Shown: positions 56,305-64,000, counted from the first letter of the stretch. The stretch: DNA of 64,000 nt from Phycisphaerae bacterium (GCA_022072505.1 JAJVHU010000007.1:1-64000), one strand, 5' to 3'. Notes: generated by a model not told the origin, from the letters alone. Translations and numbers: made by a program.

Positions 56305-56856
56305 CTATCCCCACCATCCACATACCTTGCCCGCCAGCACGATCAGCGACCCCGCGGTCAGCGGAACGCCGTAGGGCAGAAGCTGCGACGTGGTCCCGAA
56401 ACTCTTCGCCGATCCGAACTCCGAGAACATCGTCTTCGAACTCGAACACTTCGCCATGATCACCCCCAGGTTCGAGCAGGCGTGCTTCAGACGACGCGAC
56501 GACAGGATCATCACCACCGCCGCCACGCCGCCGATCACCGCCCCCAGCGCGAACGAGTAAAACGTCATCGCCGGTCCGAACCACGCCCCGATCGCCGCCA
56601 TCAGCTTCACGTCGCCCGCCCCCATCCCGTGCATCAACCACGGCACGATCAGCAGACCGAAACCCACCAGCGCCCCCATCAGTCCGTCGCCCACCCCCGC
56701 GGCGCCGAAATAAAGACCCTGCACCACCAGTCCGCACGCCAGCAGCGTCGCGTTCAGCCAGTTCGGCACGCGCCGCTGCGAGTAATCAATCCACGACGCC
56801 AGCAGCGTCCCCGGCACCACCACCGCGCACGTGATCCCCCAATAATCCAGCCCCAT
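56305..56856 (-). CDS. cpaA: prepilin peptidase CpaA/TadV
   Basis: A 183-aa integral membrane aspartic protease of the A24 family. The first catalytic aspartate is in ASWIDYSQRRVPNWLN and the second in the GxGD motif GMGAGDVKLMAAIG. Membrane helices include VGDGLMGALVGFGLLIVPWL. It cleaves the leader of Flp and the TadE/TadG pseudopilins. The start at 56856 (MGLDYWG) precedes the first helix. Confidence 0.93.
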   Translation of the reverse strand: MGLDYWGITCAVVVPGTLLASWIDYSQRRVPNWLNATLLACGLVVQGLYFGAAGVGDGLMGALVGFGLLIVPWLMHGMGAGDVKLMAAIGAWFGPAMTFYSFALGAVIGGVAAVVMILSSRRLKHACSNLGVIMAKCSSSKTMFSEFGSAKSFGTTSQLLPYGVPLTAGSLIVLAGKVCGWWG

Positions 56857-57117
56857 GTCCTGTCCCCTTCGGTCGTGTGTCCTGTCGCCGTTGCCTGACT
56901 TCCCGTTGTTCAGACCCGCCTCCTGCGTTCCCCCTCCGTAGGGCGGGCTCCGCCCGCCGACTTCCGCACGGTCGAACCGCGCAGCGCGCTCTCCCCCCGC
57001 GCGCCTCTTCCCTAGCTTACGATTCATCCCGACAAAAAGACGGGGGGCGACGCCGCAGCGCCGCCCACCCGTTAAACCCCTCAAGGGCGGATCAGACCGC
57101 CCGGAACCTACGCCGCA

Positions 57118-57300
57118 TCAAGAGCCGTCCGGCAACTGGCCCTCGACGTTGGTGAACACCGTGCTCACCTGTTCGCCAAGCGACGTAATCGCCGCCAGCG
57201 CCACGATGATGATGAGCGCCAGCATCACCGCGTACTCGGTCGCCGTCGGACCGTCTTCGCTGACGAGAAACTGCTTGGCCCTGTTGAGAATCGACGTCAT
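57118..57300 (-). CDS. flp: Flp-type pilin
   Basis: A 60-aa Flp/Fap pilin precursor. The short leader MTSILNRAKQFLVSEDG ends in G17 before the mature start PTATEYAVMLALIIIVALAA, which contains the Flp motif with E22 and Y23. GGGAGGG lies 6 nt before the ATG. It is the first gene of the pilus cluster and the major pilus subunit. CpaA encoded downstream should cleave at G17. Confidence 0.95.
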   Translation of the reverse strand: MTSILNRAKQFLVSEDGPTATEYAVMLALIIIVALAAITSLGEQVSTVFTNVEGQLPDGS

Positions 57301-57765
57301 AAGCACCCTCCCAAAACCTTGTGGACCCGTCCGGGCCCGGTGGAGATCGATGGCGCGACCGCACCCGGTCCGCGCCGCTGCGCAGCTGCTCGAACCTCCA
57401 GGGGTCACGAGCGGTGGACGCCGGTTCGGGGAGGGCCCCCCGATCACCGCCGCCCGCGCCCGCCGCCGCGGTTTCCCGCCGACGCCGAACGCACAAGCCA
57501 AACCTACGAAACGGATTCCCCAGAGGCAAAAAACGCCGCCGTTTGCGTCCGTTTCACGATCCTGCCGCCCCGATAACCCCGGCGCAGGGGATACAACCTC
57601 AAAGGCGACAAAGCAAGAGGCAACAGGCAGCCCGACCTCCCGGCGTTCTCGGCAAGCGACAAGCGGCAAGCGGCAAGCGGCACGCTACAAGCCGCACGCT
57701 ACAAGCCGCACGAAAAACGCTGCACCATCCCCAAGTCCCCGAGTCCCCGATTCACGATTCACGAT
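57301..57765. other. region upstream of flp, no gene seen
   Basis: A 465-bp spacer between trxB (end) and flp (start), both on the minus strand. The right third is heptad repeats (57651-57779). The flp promoter should lie around 57310-57480; I found neither a clear sigma-70 pair nor a sigma-54 GG-N10-GC element. Confidence 0.5.
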
Positions 57766-57779
57766 TCACGATTCACGAT
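57651..57779. repeat. heptad-phased repeat array overlapping the end of trxB
   Basis: Seven-nt words in strict phase: GGCAAGC, GACAAGC, GGCAAGC, GGCAAGC, GGCACGC, TACAAGC, CGCACGC, TACAAGC, CGCACGA. Then TCCCCGA-type words, then four TTCACGA units. The last codons and the TGA stop of trxB are made of the final units. Confidence 0.9.
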
Positions 57780-58818
57780 CCTCGCCGTGCTCGCCCAGCC
57801 ACCGCTCCGCGTCGATCGCCGCCTTGCAACCCATCCCCGCCGCGGTAACCGCCTGCCGGTAAACGCTGTCCACGCAATCTCCCGCCGCGAACACGCCGTC
57901 AACGTTCGTCGTGGACCGGTACGGATCGCGCAGCTTGATGTACCCCTTCGCGTCCAGTTCAAGCTGCCCCGCGAGGAACTGCGTCGCCGGCGTGTGTCCG
58001 ATCGCGCAGAACATTCCGCCCACCGGAAGATCGCTGACCTGTCCGCTCGCCGTGTCTTTCAGGCGCAGGCCCGTGATCATCGACTCGCCCAGCACGTCCT
58101 CGACGGTCTGGTTCCACTTCATCTCGATCTTCGGGTTGCTCAGCGCCCGCTGCTGCATGATCTTGCTCGCTCGCAGTTGATCGCGGCGATGCACGATGTA
58201 CACCTTGGACGCGAACTTCGTCAGGTAGGTCGCCTCCTCGATCGCCGAGTCGCCCCCGCCCACCACCGCCACTTCCTTGTTGCGGAACACCGGCAGCGCC
58301 CCGTCGCATACGGCGCACGCGCTGACGCCCCCGCCCGATCGCGCCAGGCGCTGCTCGTTCGGCAGCCCCAGCCAGTTCGCCGTCGCGCCGGTCGAAATGA
58401 TGACCGTGTGCGACCGATGTTCCCTGCCGTCCTCGCCGAACACGCGGAACGGACGCGACGACAGATCCACCTTCACGCAATCCTGATACCCCGCCTCCCG
58501 CCCGTTGAACTGTTGCGACGCATCCGGCGTAACGACCCCTTTGTCCGTCACGACGCGCGTCCCGAAGCGCAGCGCCTGCGCCTCGAACGCCCACATCAGT
58601 TTCGGTCCGTCCACGCCGTGCGGAAACCCGGGATAGTTCTCCACCTCGGTCGTCAGCATGAGCTGACCGCCGGGCAGCAGCGTCGAAGGAACTTGTTTCG
58701 GACGCCCGGCGAAAACGACCGGGGACAGGTTCGCCCGCGCCGCGTAGATCGCCGCCGTCCAGCCGGCCGGCCCTGAACCGATGATGATGACCTTCTCCAC
58801 GTTGTTCGCCACGCTCAT
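57766..58818 (-). CDS. trxB: thioredoxin reductase
   Basis: A 350-aa FAD- and NADPH-dependent enzyme that reduces thioredoxin. The FAD motif is IIIGSGPAGWTAAIYAA, the redox pair C168/C171 is in SACAVCDG, the NADPH motif is VAVVGGGDSAIEEATYL, and the end motif is VFAAGDCVDSVYRQAVTAAG. AGGAGG lies just before the ATG. The final DRES residues and the stop are supplied by TTCACGA heptad repeats, so the C-terminus has been altered by repeat expansion. Five 74-bp repeats lie immediately upstream. Confidence 0.96.
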   Translation of the reverse strand: MSVANNVEKVIIIGSGPAGWTAAIYAARANLSPVVFAGRPKQVPSTLLPGGQLMLTTEVENYPGFPHGVDGPKLMWAFEAQALRFGTRVVTDKGVVTPDASQQFNGREAGYQDCVKVDLSSRPFRVFGEDGREHRSHTVIISTGATANWLGLPNEQRLARSGGGVSACAVCDGALPVFRNKEVAVVGGGDSAIEEATYLTKFASKVYIVHRRDQLRASKIMQQRALSNPKIEMKWNQTVEDVLGESMITGLRLKDTASGQVSDLPVGGMFCAIGHTPATQFLAGQLELDAKGYIKLRDPYRSTTNVDGVFAAGDCVDSVYRQAVTAAGMGCKAAIDAERWLGEHGEDRES

Positions 58819-58837
58819 GATGGTCCTCCTGGTCGTT

Positions 58838-59203
58838 GACGCCGCCCAAGCACCGAGCCGCGCTCGTAAGGAAGCGTTCTTACCCCTTGCCGAATTGTCC
58901 GCCTAAAAGTTGATGCCCCCCAAGCACCGAGCCGCGCCCGTAAGGAAGCGTTCTTACCCCTTGCCGAATTGCCCGTCTGAAAGTTGATGCCGCCCAAGCA
59001 CCGAGCCGCGCCCGTAAGGAAGCGTTCTTACCCCTTGCCGAATTGCCCGTCTGAAAGTTGATGCCGCCCAAGCACCGAGCCGCGCCCGTAAGGAAGCGTT
59101 CTTACCCCTTGCCGAATTGCCCGTCTGAAAGTTGATGCCCCCCAAGCACCGAGCCGCGCCCGTAAGGAAGCGTTCTTACCCTTTGCCAGATTGCCGGCCT
59201 GGT
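58838..59203. repeat. five tandem copies of a 74-bp unit upstream of trxB
   Basis: Units begin at 58838, 58912, 58986, 59060 and 59134 (GATGCCGCCCAAGCACCGAG...), each containing GCGCCCGTAAGGAAGCGTTC and CCTTGCCGAATTGCCC. Inner units are nearly identical; the first and last differ more at their ends. It begins 20 nt upstream of the trxB start codon, so it lies in the trxB leader or promoter. No unique spacers, so not CRISPR. The spacer from 59204 to 59513 shows no gene. Confidence 0.93.
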
Positions 59204-59513
59204 AACGCCATCGTCGCCATCGTCGTCCTCCTGCACCTTCGAGACAGACGTCGGCCGCTCCCGCCCGCTTGTCCGTCGTTGTCGATCGCCGCCACCCGCG
59301 CGATCCTAAGTCACCATCCCGGCGCGGGGAAGCATCGCCCGCATCCGTGTAATCCTGTCAACGCATCGCGCGCCGCGAGGTGACGGCGGCGCGCCGTGGT
59401 ATACTCCCCGCGTTCGGACGAACTGGCCGCACTCAGGCGGGATTGTATGACTTTCGACGCCCGACGCCGCCGGTCGGTGACGCGGCGAACCTCGCGGAAG
59501 GAGAAGGCACGCG

Positions 59514-60884
59514 ATGAAGATGGGCAATACGCGGCAGATACTGTCCCTCGGCTTGACCGCGTGGATTCTCGCGTCAACCACGCTGGCCGGACAGGATCCG
59601 ACGCCGCACTGGCCCCAGTTCCGCGGTCCGAACGCCTCAGGCATCGCGGAGGGCTTCCCGCTCCCGGCCTCGTTCAACGTCCCGGCTGGTGAAAGCGTGG
59701 CGTGGAAGACCCCGATCCCCGGACTCGGCCACGCCGCCCCCGTCATCTGGGGCGACACGGTCTACGTGATCACCTGCGTCAGCGGCCGGGACGATGCGGG
59801 CCTGAAGGTCGGCCTTTACGGCGACATCGCTCCGGTGCAGGACGACACCGTCCACCGCTGGTTCCTTTACGCCCTCGACCGCAAGTCCGGGAAAGTGCGC
59901 TGGGAACAGTTGATGCACGAGGGCGTTCCCACCGTGAAGCGGCACACGAAGGCGACCCACGCCAACTCGACCCCCGCCACCGACGGCAGGCACCTTGTCG
60001 CTTTTTACGGCTCCGAAGGCCTCTGTTGTTACACGACGGACGGCAAACTGCTGTGGAAGAAGGCGATCGGCAACCTCGACGCCGGATATTACATGATGCC
60101 GCAGGCGCAGTGGGGCTTCGGCAGTTCCCCGATCCTCTTCGAGGATCGGGTGATCGTGCAGTGCGACGTCCAGCGCCTTTCCTTCATCGCCGCCTTCAAC
60201 GTCGCCACCGGCGAGGAACTCTGGCGCACGCCGCGCGATGAGGTTCCGACCTGGGGCACCCCGACGCTCTGGAAGACCGGCGACCGCTGGCAACTCGTCT
60301 GCAACGGATACAAGCACATCGGCGGGTACGACGCCCGCACCGGCGCCGAAATCTGGAAGATGACCGGCGGCGGCGACATCCCCGTGCCCACCCCCATCAT
60401 CGCCCACGATCGCGCGTACATCTGCAACGCCCACGGCATGTCCGCGCCGCTGTGGGCGATCAAGCCCTCCGCCGCCGGCGACATCTCCCTGGCCGCCGAC
60501 GCCCGAAGCAACGATCACGTGGCCTGGAGCACTCCGAAGTGCGGCAATTACATGCAGACTCCGCTGGCCTACCGCGACGTCCTGTATTGCTGCCGCGACA
60601 ACGGCTCGCTCACCGCATACAACCCGAACACCGGTGAGGTCCACTATCAGCAACGCCTCGGCAAAGGCACCACCGGCTTTACCGCCTCCCCCGTCGCCGG
60701 CGACGGAAAAGTCTACATCACCAGCGAGGAAGGCGACGTTCAGATCATCAAGGCCGGGACATCCTTCGAATTGCTCAGCGCGTCGCCGCTGGGAGAGGTC
60801 TGCATGTCCACGCCGGCGATCTCCCGAGGCATGCTCCTTTTCCGCACCCAAGGCCACGTCGTCGCCATCGGATCGTCGAAGTGA
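59514..60884 (+). CDS. secreted PQQ-type beta-propeller protein
   Basis: A 456-aa protein with a signal peptide (ILSLGLTAWILASTTLAGQD). PQQ/WD-like propeller repeats follow, for example LYALDRKSGKVRWEQ, AFNVATGEELWRTP, GYDARTGAEIWKMTGGGDIP and TAYNPNTGEVHYQQRLG. The opening PHWPQFRGPNASGIAEG is typical of this family in planctomycetes. No quinoprotein catalytic residues are evident, so it is likely a binding or scaffold protein rather than an alcohol dehydrogenase. GGAAGGAGAAGG precedes the ATG. Confidence 0.92.
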   Translation: MKMGNTRQILSLGLTAWILASTTLAGQDPTPHWPQFRGPNASGIAEGFPLPASFNVPAGESVAWKTPIPGLGHAAPVIWGDTVYVITCVSGRDDAGLKVGLYGDIAPVQDDTVHRWFLYALDRKSGKVRWEQLMHEGVPTVKRHTKATHANSTPATDGRHLVAFYGSEGLCCYTTDGKLLWKKAIGNLDAGYYMMPQAQWGFGSSPILFEDRVIVQCDVQRLSFIAAFNVATGEELWRTPRDEVPTWGTPTLWKTGDRWQLVCNGYKHIGGYDARTGAEIWKMTGGGDIPVPTPIIAHDRAYICNAHGMSAPLWAIKPSAAGDISLAADARSNDHVAWSTPKCGNYMQTPLAYRDVLYCCRDNGSLTAYNPNTGEVHYQQRLGKGTTGFTASPVAGDGKVYITSEEGDVQIIKAGTSFELLSASPLGEVCMSTPAISRGMLLFRTQGHVVAIGSSK

Positions 60885-60955
60885 CGGCCGGGGGGGCGCG
60901 CGCCGTCACCGATGACGACGGACGCCGCGCCATGACCTTGGGAGCGCTCTTCTGA

Positions 60956-60977
60956 GCCGCGGGCTTCAGCCCGCGCG
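60956..60977. repeat. REP-like hairpin GCGGGCTTCAGCCCGC
   Basis: A perfect 7-bp stem with a TC/CA centre between convergent genes (PQQ protein and moaA). It shares its form with 63601-63663 and with a weaker copy at 42620-42640. It may end transcription in both directions. Confidence 0.6.
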
Positions 60978-61031
60978 AACGCGCGTCCCGTGGCGCGCCG
61001 CGGAATCGCAAGTGACGACGGACCTGCCGTT

Positions 61032-62021
61032 TCAACCGCCGATCTGGAACATGCTGCGGACCTCGGTGCTGACGCCCTTGTCCAGGTCGTGCCCCGTCGG
61101 CTTCTTCGACACCGCCTCAAGCAGGATCCGCTTCACGTCGTCCACGCCCCCGCCGTTGCGCAGCGCCTTCTTCACGTCCAGTTCGTCGTCATGCAGCAGG
61201 CACAGGTGAAACTTCCCGTCGGCGGTCAGCCTCATGCGGTTGCACGCGCCGCAATACGGCTCGCTGACCGGGGAGATGAACCCGACCACGCCGCGGGCGC
61301 CATCGAGGCGGTGGTTCCGCGACTCGTCCGACGGATGCCCGCCGGAAAGCGGCGTCAGCGGCCCCAGCGACGCCTCGATCCGGCGGCGCGACTCCGCGCT
61401 CGGGACGAATTGACTGAGCGAAAGCTGCGCGCACGTTCCGCCGCCCAGCGGCATCAGCTCGATGAACCGCACGTGCCACTCCCGATCGACCGTCAACCGC
61501 GCCATCTCGACCACGTCCTGATCGTTGTAGTCGCGCACCACCACGCAGTTGATCTTGATCGGCTTGAGCCCGGACTCCTCCGCGGCGCGCAACCCCGCGA
61601 GCATCGCGTCCAGATGTCCGAAACGCATCACCCGCTTCAGACGCTCGGGGTGCAGCGAGTCGATGTGAATGTTGATCCGCTTCAGCCCCGCCGCGACCAG
61701 CGCCGACGCCATCTCCGGCAGCAGCAGCGCGTTGGTCGTCATGCCCACGTCGCCGATGCCCTCGACGCCCGCGATCCCCGAGACGATGTCCAACAGGTCC
61801 GCCCGAAGCGTCGGCTCGCCGCCGGTCAGCCGCACCTTCCGGAACCCCAGCGCCGCCGCCGCTTTCACGACGGTGACGATCTCCGCGCAGGTCAGCAGCT
61901 CCGGTCCGGGCACGAAGCTCAGACCCCGCAGCGGCATGCAGTAGACGCAACGCAGGTTGCACCGGTCGATCACCGAGATCCGCAGGTAGTCGATCTCGCG
62001 TTGGAAAGGATCTTTCGGCAT
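61032..62021 (-). CDS. moaA: GTP 3',8-cyclase MoaA
   Basis: A 329-aa radical SAM enzyme for the first step of molybdenum cofactor synthesis. The N-terminal cluster cysteines are C21, C25 and C28 in DRCNLRCVYCMP. The SAM motif is RLTGGEPTLR. The C-terminal cluster cysteines are in YCGACNRMRLTADGKFHLCL. The protein ends in the conserved GG pair needed for catalysis. It is the third gene after gcvT and gcvH, 26 nt downstream of gcvH. No other molybdopterin genes are in the window. Confidence 0.96.
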   Translation of the reverse strand: MPKDPFQREIDYLRISVIDRCNLRCVYCMPLRGLSFVPGPELLTCAEIVTVVKAAAALGFRKVRLTGGEPTLRADLLDIVSGIAGVEGIGDVGMTTNALLLPEMASALVAAGLKRINIHIDSLHPERLKRVMRFGHLDAMLAGLRAAEESGLKPIKINCVVVRDYNDQDVVEMARLTVDREWHVRFIELMPLGGGTCAQLSLSQFVPSAESRRRIEASLGPLTPLSGGHPSDESRNHRLDGARGVVGFISPVSEPYCGACNRMRLTADGKFHLCLLHDDELDVKKALRNGGGVDDVKRILLEAVSKKPTGHDLDKGVSTEVRSMFQIGG

Positions 62022-62047
62022 CCGCGCGCCCGCTGCTGCGGTCCGCC

Positions 62048-62425
62048 TCAGGCGATCTTCGCGCCGTACTGCTCCGCCGTCAGCAGCGCGTTCAGTTCCG
62101 CCGGGTTCGACGCCTTCAGCTTGATCATCCAGCCGCGCCCGAACGCGTCGTCGTTGACCGACTCGGGATGATGGTTCAGCCCGGCGTTCACTTCGACGAC
62201 CTCGCCGGACACGCCGGTGAAGATCTCCGACGTCGCCTTCACCGACTCCACCTCGCCGATCACCCCGCCCGCCTTGAAGCTCGCCCCGACTTTCGGCAGC
62301 GACACGAACGTGATGTCGGTCAGTTCGTCGGCGGCGAACTGGGTGATGCCCATCACGACGGTCGATCCCTCGAGCTTGAACCACTCATGCGACGGAAGAT
62401 ACCTGCGGTCAGTCGGGATGCTCAT
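62048..62425 (-). CDS. gcvH: glycine cleavage system H protein
   Basis: A 125-aa lipoyl carrier protein that shuttles the methylamine group between the P, T and L proteins. The lipoyl lysine is K63 in GEVESVKATSEIF. Flanking family blocks are YLPSHEWFKLEG, GITQFAADELTDITFVSLP and VNAGLNHHPESVNDDAFGRG. It lies 62 nt downstream of gcvT. The start MSIPTD fits the family; the longer frame upstream is unlikely. Confidence 0.96.
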   Translation of the reverse strand: MSIPTDRRYLPSHEWFKLEGSTVVMGITQFAADELTDITFVSLPKVGASFKAGGVIGEVESVKATSEIFTGVSGEVVEVNAGLNHHPESVNDDAFGRGWMIKLKASNPAELNALLTAEQYGAKIA

Positions 62426-62487
62426 CTCTTGCTGTCGCCCCTGCGGATGCTCCGCTCCGGCGCGGCGTCCGCGACGCCGCAGCGCGG

Positions 62488-63588
62488 TCATTTTCGCTTG
62501 TAAAACGGCAACGGCGTCGCTTTCGCCGCGACGCGCGCGCCGCCGATCTCGACGGTGAACGCGGCATCTTGTCGGGCCAGCGCCGCGCTGTCAATCAACG
62601 CCATCGCCAGGCTCGACCCCCGCGTCGGGCTCAGCGTCCCGCTGGTCACCTCCCCGACCCGCGCGTCCCCCGCCCGGACCGGAGCGTGCTGCCGCGCGAT
62701 CCGCCTGCCCTCGAGCGTCAGTCCCGTCATCTGACGCGCCAACCCGCGATCCTTCAGCGATCGCATCGCCGCCGCCCCGATGAACTCCTTCGTCAGGTCC
62801 ACGCACCACGCCTGACCCGACGTCAGCGAGTCCCAGTCCTCGGTCAGCTCGTGCCCGTAAAGCGGCATCGCCGCCTCGATCCGAAGCGTGTCCCGCGCCC
62901 CCAGCCCCGCGAAACGGATCACCGGGTGCGGCTTGTCCTTCTGACCCACCAGCAGCGGCAGAAACATCTGCACCGCCGTCGCCGGACACACCACCTCGAT
63001 CCCGTCCTCCCCCGTGTATCCCGAGCGGAAGATGTCGAAACGCATGCCGAGATACTCGGCCGTCGTGAACCGGTAGCGCTTCAGCGACCCCAGGTCCACC
63101 GGCACGAGCTGCTGCGCCAGTTCCATCGTCCGCGGACCCTGGATCGCAAGCATCGCCGTCTGCATCGTCCGGTCGTCGATCGTGACGCCCGCGCCCGCGG
63201 CGTGCCGGTTCAACCACCCAACGATCTTCGCCCGGTTCGAGGCGTTGCACACCACCAACCAGTGATCCTCGAACCGCGACACGATCACGTCGTCGAGGAT
63301 GCCCCCGTCCTCCCGGCAGACGTGCGAGTAATACGACCGCCCGATCTCCGCCCCCTTCAGATTCCGCGTGCATAACCGGTCGAGGAACCGCTCCACGTCA
63401 GGTCCGCGCAGAACGAGCCGCCCCATGTGCGACACGTCGAACACGCTGCACGCCGTCCGCGTGTGTACGTGCTCCTCGAGGATCCCCGTGTACACCACGG
63501 GCATCGACCAGCCGGCGAAATCCACCATCCGCGCCCCGAACGCGACGTGCGCGTCGTACAGCGGCGTCTTCAACAAGTCCTGCGTCAT
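62488..63588 (-). CDS. gcvT: glycine cleavage system T protein (aminomethyltransferase)
   Basis: A 366-aa folate-dependent aminomethyltransferase. Landmarks are TPLYDAHVAFGARMVDFAGW, DVSHMGRLVLRGPD, GGILDDVIVSRF (catalytic aspartate), SGYTGEDGIEVVCP and LGARDTLRIEAAMPLYGHEL. ATG at 63588 is preceded directly by a GTG that could also serve. It is the first gene of gcvT-gcvH-moaA. gcvP is not in the window. I saw no glycine riboswitch upstream. Confidence 0.96.
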   Translation of the reverse strand: MTQDLLKTPLYDAHVAFGARMVDFAGWSMPVVYTGILEEHVHTRTACSVFDVSHMGRLVLRGPDVERFLDRLCTRNLKGAEIGRSYYSHVCREDGGILDDVIVSRFEDHWLVVCNASNRAKIVGWLNRHAAGAGVTIDDRTMQTAMLAIQGPRTMELAQQLVPVDLGSLKRYRFTTAEYLGMRFDIFRSGYTGEDGIEVVCPATAVQMFLPLLVGQKDKPHPVIRFAGLGARDTLRIEAAMPLYGHELTEDWDSLTSGQAWCVDLTKEFIGAAAMRSLKDRGLARQMTGLTLEGRRIARQHAPVRAGDARVGEVTSGTLSPTRGSSLAMALIDSAALARQDAAFTVEIGGARVAAKATPLPFYKRK

Positions 63589-63600
63589 CACGCCCCCCGA

Positions 63601-63663
63601 GCCGCGGACTTCAGTCCGCGCGAATCAACCCCGCACCGCGGACTTCAGTCCGCGCGAATCAAC
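63601..63663. repeat. two direct copies of a REP-like hairpin
   Basis: Two copies (starts 63601 and 63635, 34 nt apart) of CCGCGGACTTCAGTCCGCGC followed by GAATCAAC. Each contains the palindrome GCGGACTTCAGTCCGC. They lie directly upstream of gcvT. A related hairpin with C:G changes preserving the stem is at 60956. Confidence 0.85.
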
Positions 63664-63722
63664 GTCGTCGAACCTGTCCGCTCCGCCTCAGTGCGCCTTC
63701 CGACTCGATCCCTCGATCCCGT

Positions 63723-63751
63723 AGAATCAAAAGACCGCTGAACTCGGTCAA
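63723..63751 (-). promoter_or_regulatory. gcvT: possible promoter for gcvT-gcvH-moaA
   Basis: On the minus strand TTGACC (63746-63751) and GATTCT (63723-63728) are separated by 17 nt, about 135 nt before the gcvT start. The -10 is weak. The two hairpins at 63601-63663 would lie in the transcribed leader. Confidence 0.3.
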
Positions 63752-63832
63752 GGAAAGACGGCCCGCAATTTGAACCGCGAACGTAATTCACAGCCCCGCC
63801 AGCCGCGGACCCCGACCTCCGGCGACCAGTCA

Positions 63833-63860
63833 TTGTATCTGCATTACGGCGGGATACTAT
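63833..63860 (+). promoter_or_regulatory. possible promoter for the methyltransferase gene
   Basis: TTGTAT at 63833-63838 and TACTAT at 63855-63860 with a 16-nt spacer, about 19 nt before the start codon at 63879. Transcription would begin very close to the GGGGGAGG ribosome site. Confidence 0.35.
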
Positions 63861-63878
63861 ATGTGGGGGAGGCACGCG

Positions 63879-64000
63879 ATGAAACACGAAGATGCGCTCA
63901 TCACCGGAGATTGTATCCAGGAACTGGCGAAGCTGCCGGAAGGCAGCGTGGATCTCGCCTTCGCCGATCCGCCCTTCAACATCGGCTACGACTACGACGT
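63879..64000 (+). CDS. DNA methyltransferase, N-terminal part (cut by window end)
   Basis: The first 40 codons are [20 protein letters not shown] followed by [45 protein letters not shown] is the start of a type II/III-style N6-adenine or N4-cytosine methyltransferase of the beta class, with catalytic motif IV DPPF. A GGGGGAGG site precedes the ATG. The gene continues past the window, so its class, target domain and partner restriction enzyme cannot be judged. Confidence 0.85.
   Translation, partial: MKHEDALITGDCIQELAKLPEGSVDLAFADPPFNIGYDYD

Noticed and set aside
58815-59145. Repeated minus-strand small frames (MGGINFQTGNSARGKN...)
   Set aside because: They arise from the 74-bp tandem units; 74 is not a multiple of three, so successive copies fall in different frames and no continuous protein is encoded.
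63592-63878. Glycine riboswitch upstream of gcvT
   Set aside because: The leader contains two REP-like hairpins and a possible promoter, but none of the conserved glycine aptamer segments.

Overview
The window is GC-rich chromosomal DNA from a bacterium that looks like a member of the Planctomycetota. The evidence is two secreted right-handed beta-helix proteins with the SPCIDAG...DIGAYE tail, a small membrane protein with the planctomycete-type DGHAEFL tail, a secreted GH2 glycosidase, a multidomain ElbD-like ether-lipid synthase, a Tad pilus locus, and spacers full of short tandem repeats. This assignment rests on gene content only. No rRNA, tRNA, CRISPR array or complete mobile element was seen.

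Left end (1-4452): an IS630 transposase remnant is followed by four toxin-antitoxin operons in tandem on the minus strand (three HicBA, one RelE/ParE-type). Each is followed by an in-frame copy of the last 19-50 codons of an aldehyde dehydrogenase gene. The only complete copy of that gene lies at 2980-4452. The result is a ~600-bp-period array of TA cassettes at the 3' end of a housekeeping gene, and it is the most unusual structure in the window. Positions 4808-7142 then carry a pirin, an SDR oxidoreductase and a secreted isochorismatase-family hydrolase.

7612-26324: an orphan oligopeptide-type ABC ATPase, a MacB/LolCDE-like exporter (ATPase plus 1144-aa FtsX-type permease), a GH2 glycosidase, a TPR protein, a hemerythrin-like protein, an L,D-transpeptidase, a GAF-type sigma-54 activator with a coupled unknown gene, a polytopic GT-C-like membrane protein, RtcB RNA ligase and a receiver-type sigma-54 activator. 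Positions 26325-27787 are gene-free and consist largely of heptad-phased and 11-bp tandem repeats. 27788-32341 encodes the two beta-helix proteins; the second has an 11-nt poly-C/G tract in its 5' region.

33048-39441: an overlapping three-gene operon for unusual lipids. It encodes a FAR / AMP-ligase / ACP / PlsC megasynthase, a HAD-IB phosphatase and an MDR dehydrogenase. 39909-43244 holds small unlinked genes (membrane-anchored unknown, HNH endonuclease, CYTH, JAMM protease, zinc-ribbon protein). 57300-43425 is a minus-strand Tad/Flp pilus locus: flp, cpaA, tadE, cpaB, cpaC, terminator, unknown secreted protein, tadG-like, tadG-VWA, terminator, cpaE, cpaF, tadB, tadC.

Right end (57766-64000): thioredoxin reductase with five 74-bp tandem repeats directly upstream, a PQQ-type beta-propeller, a gcvT-gcvH-moaA operon, paired REP-like hairpins, and the first 40 codons of a DNA methyltransferase cut by the window edge.
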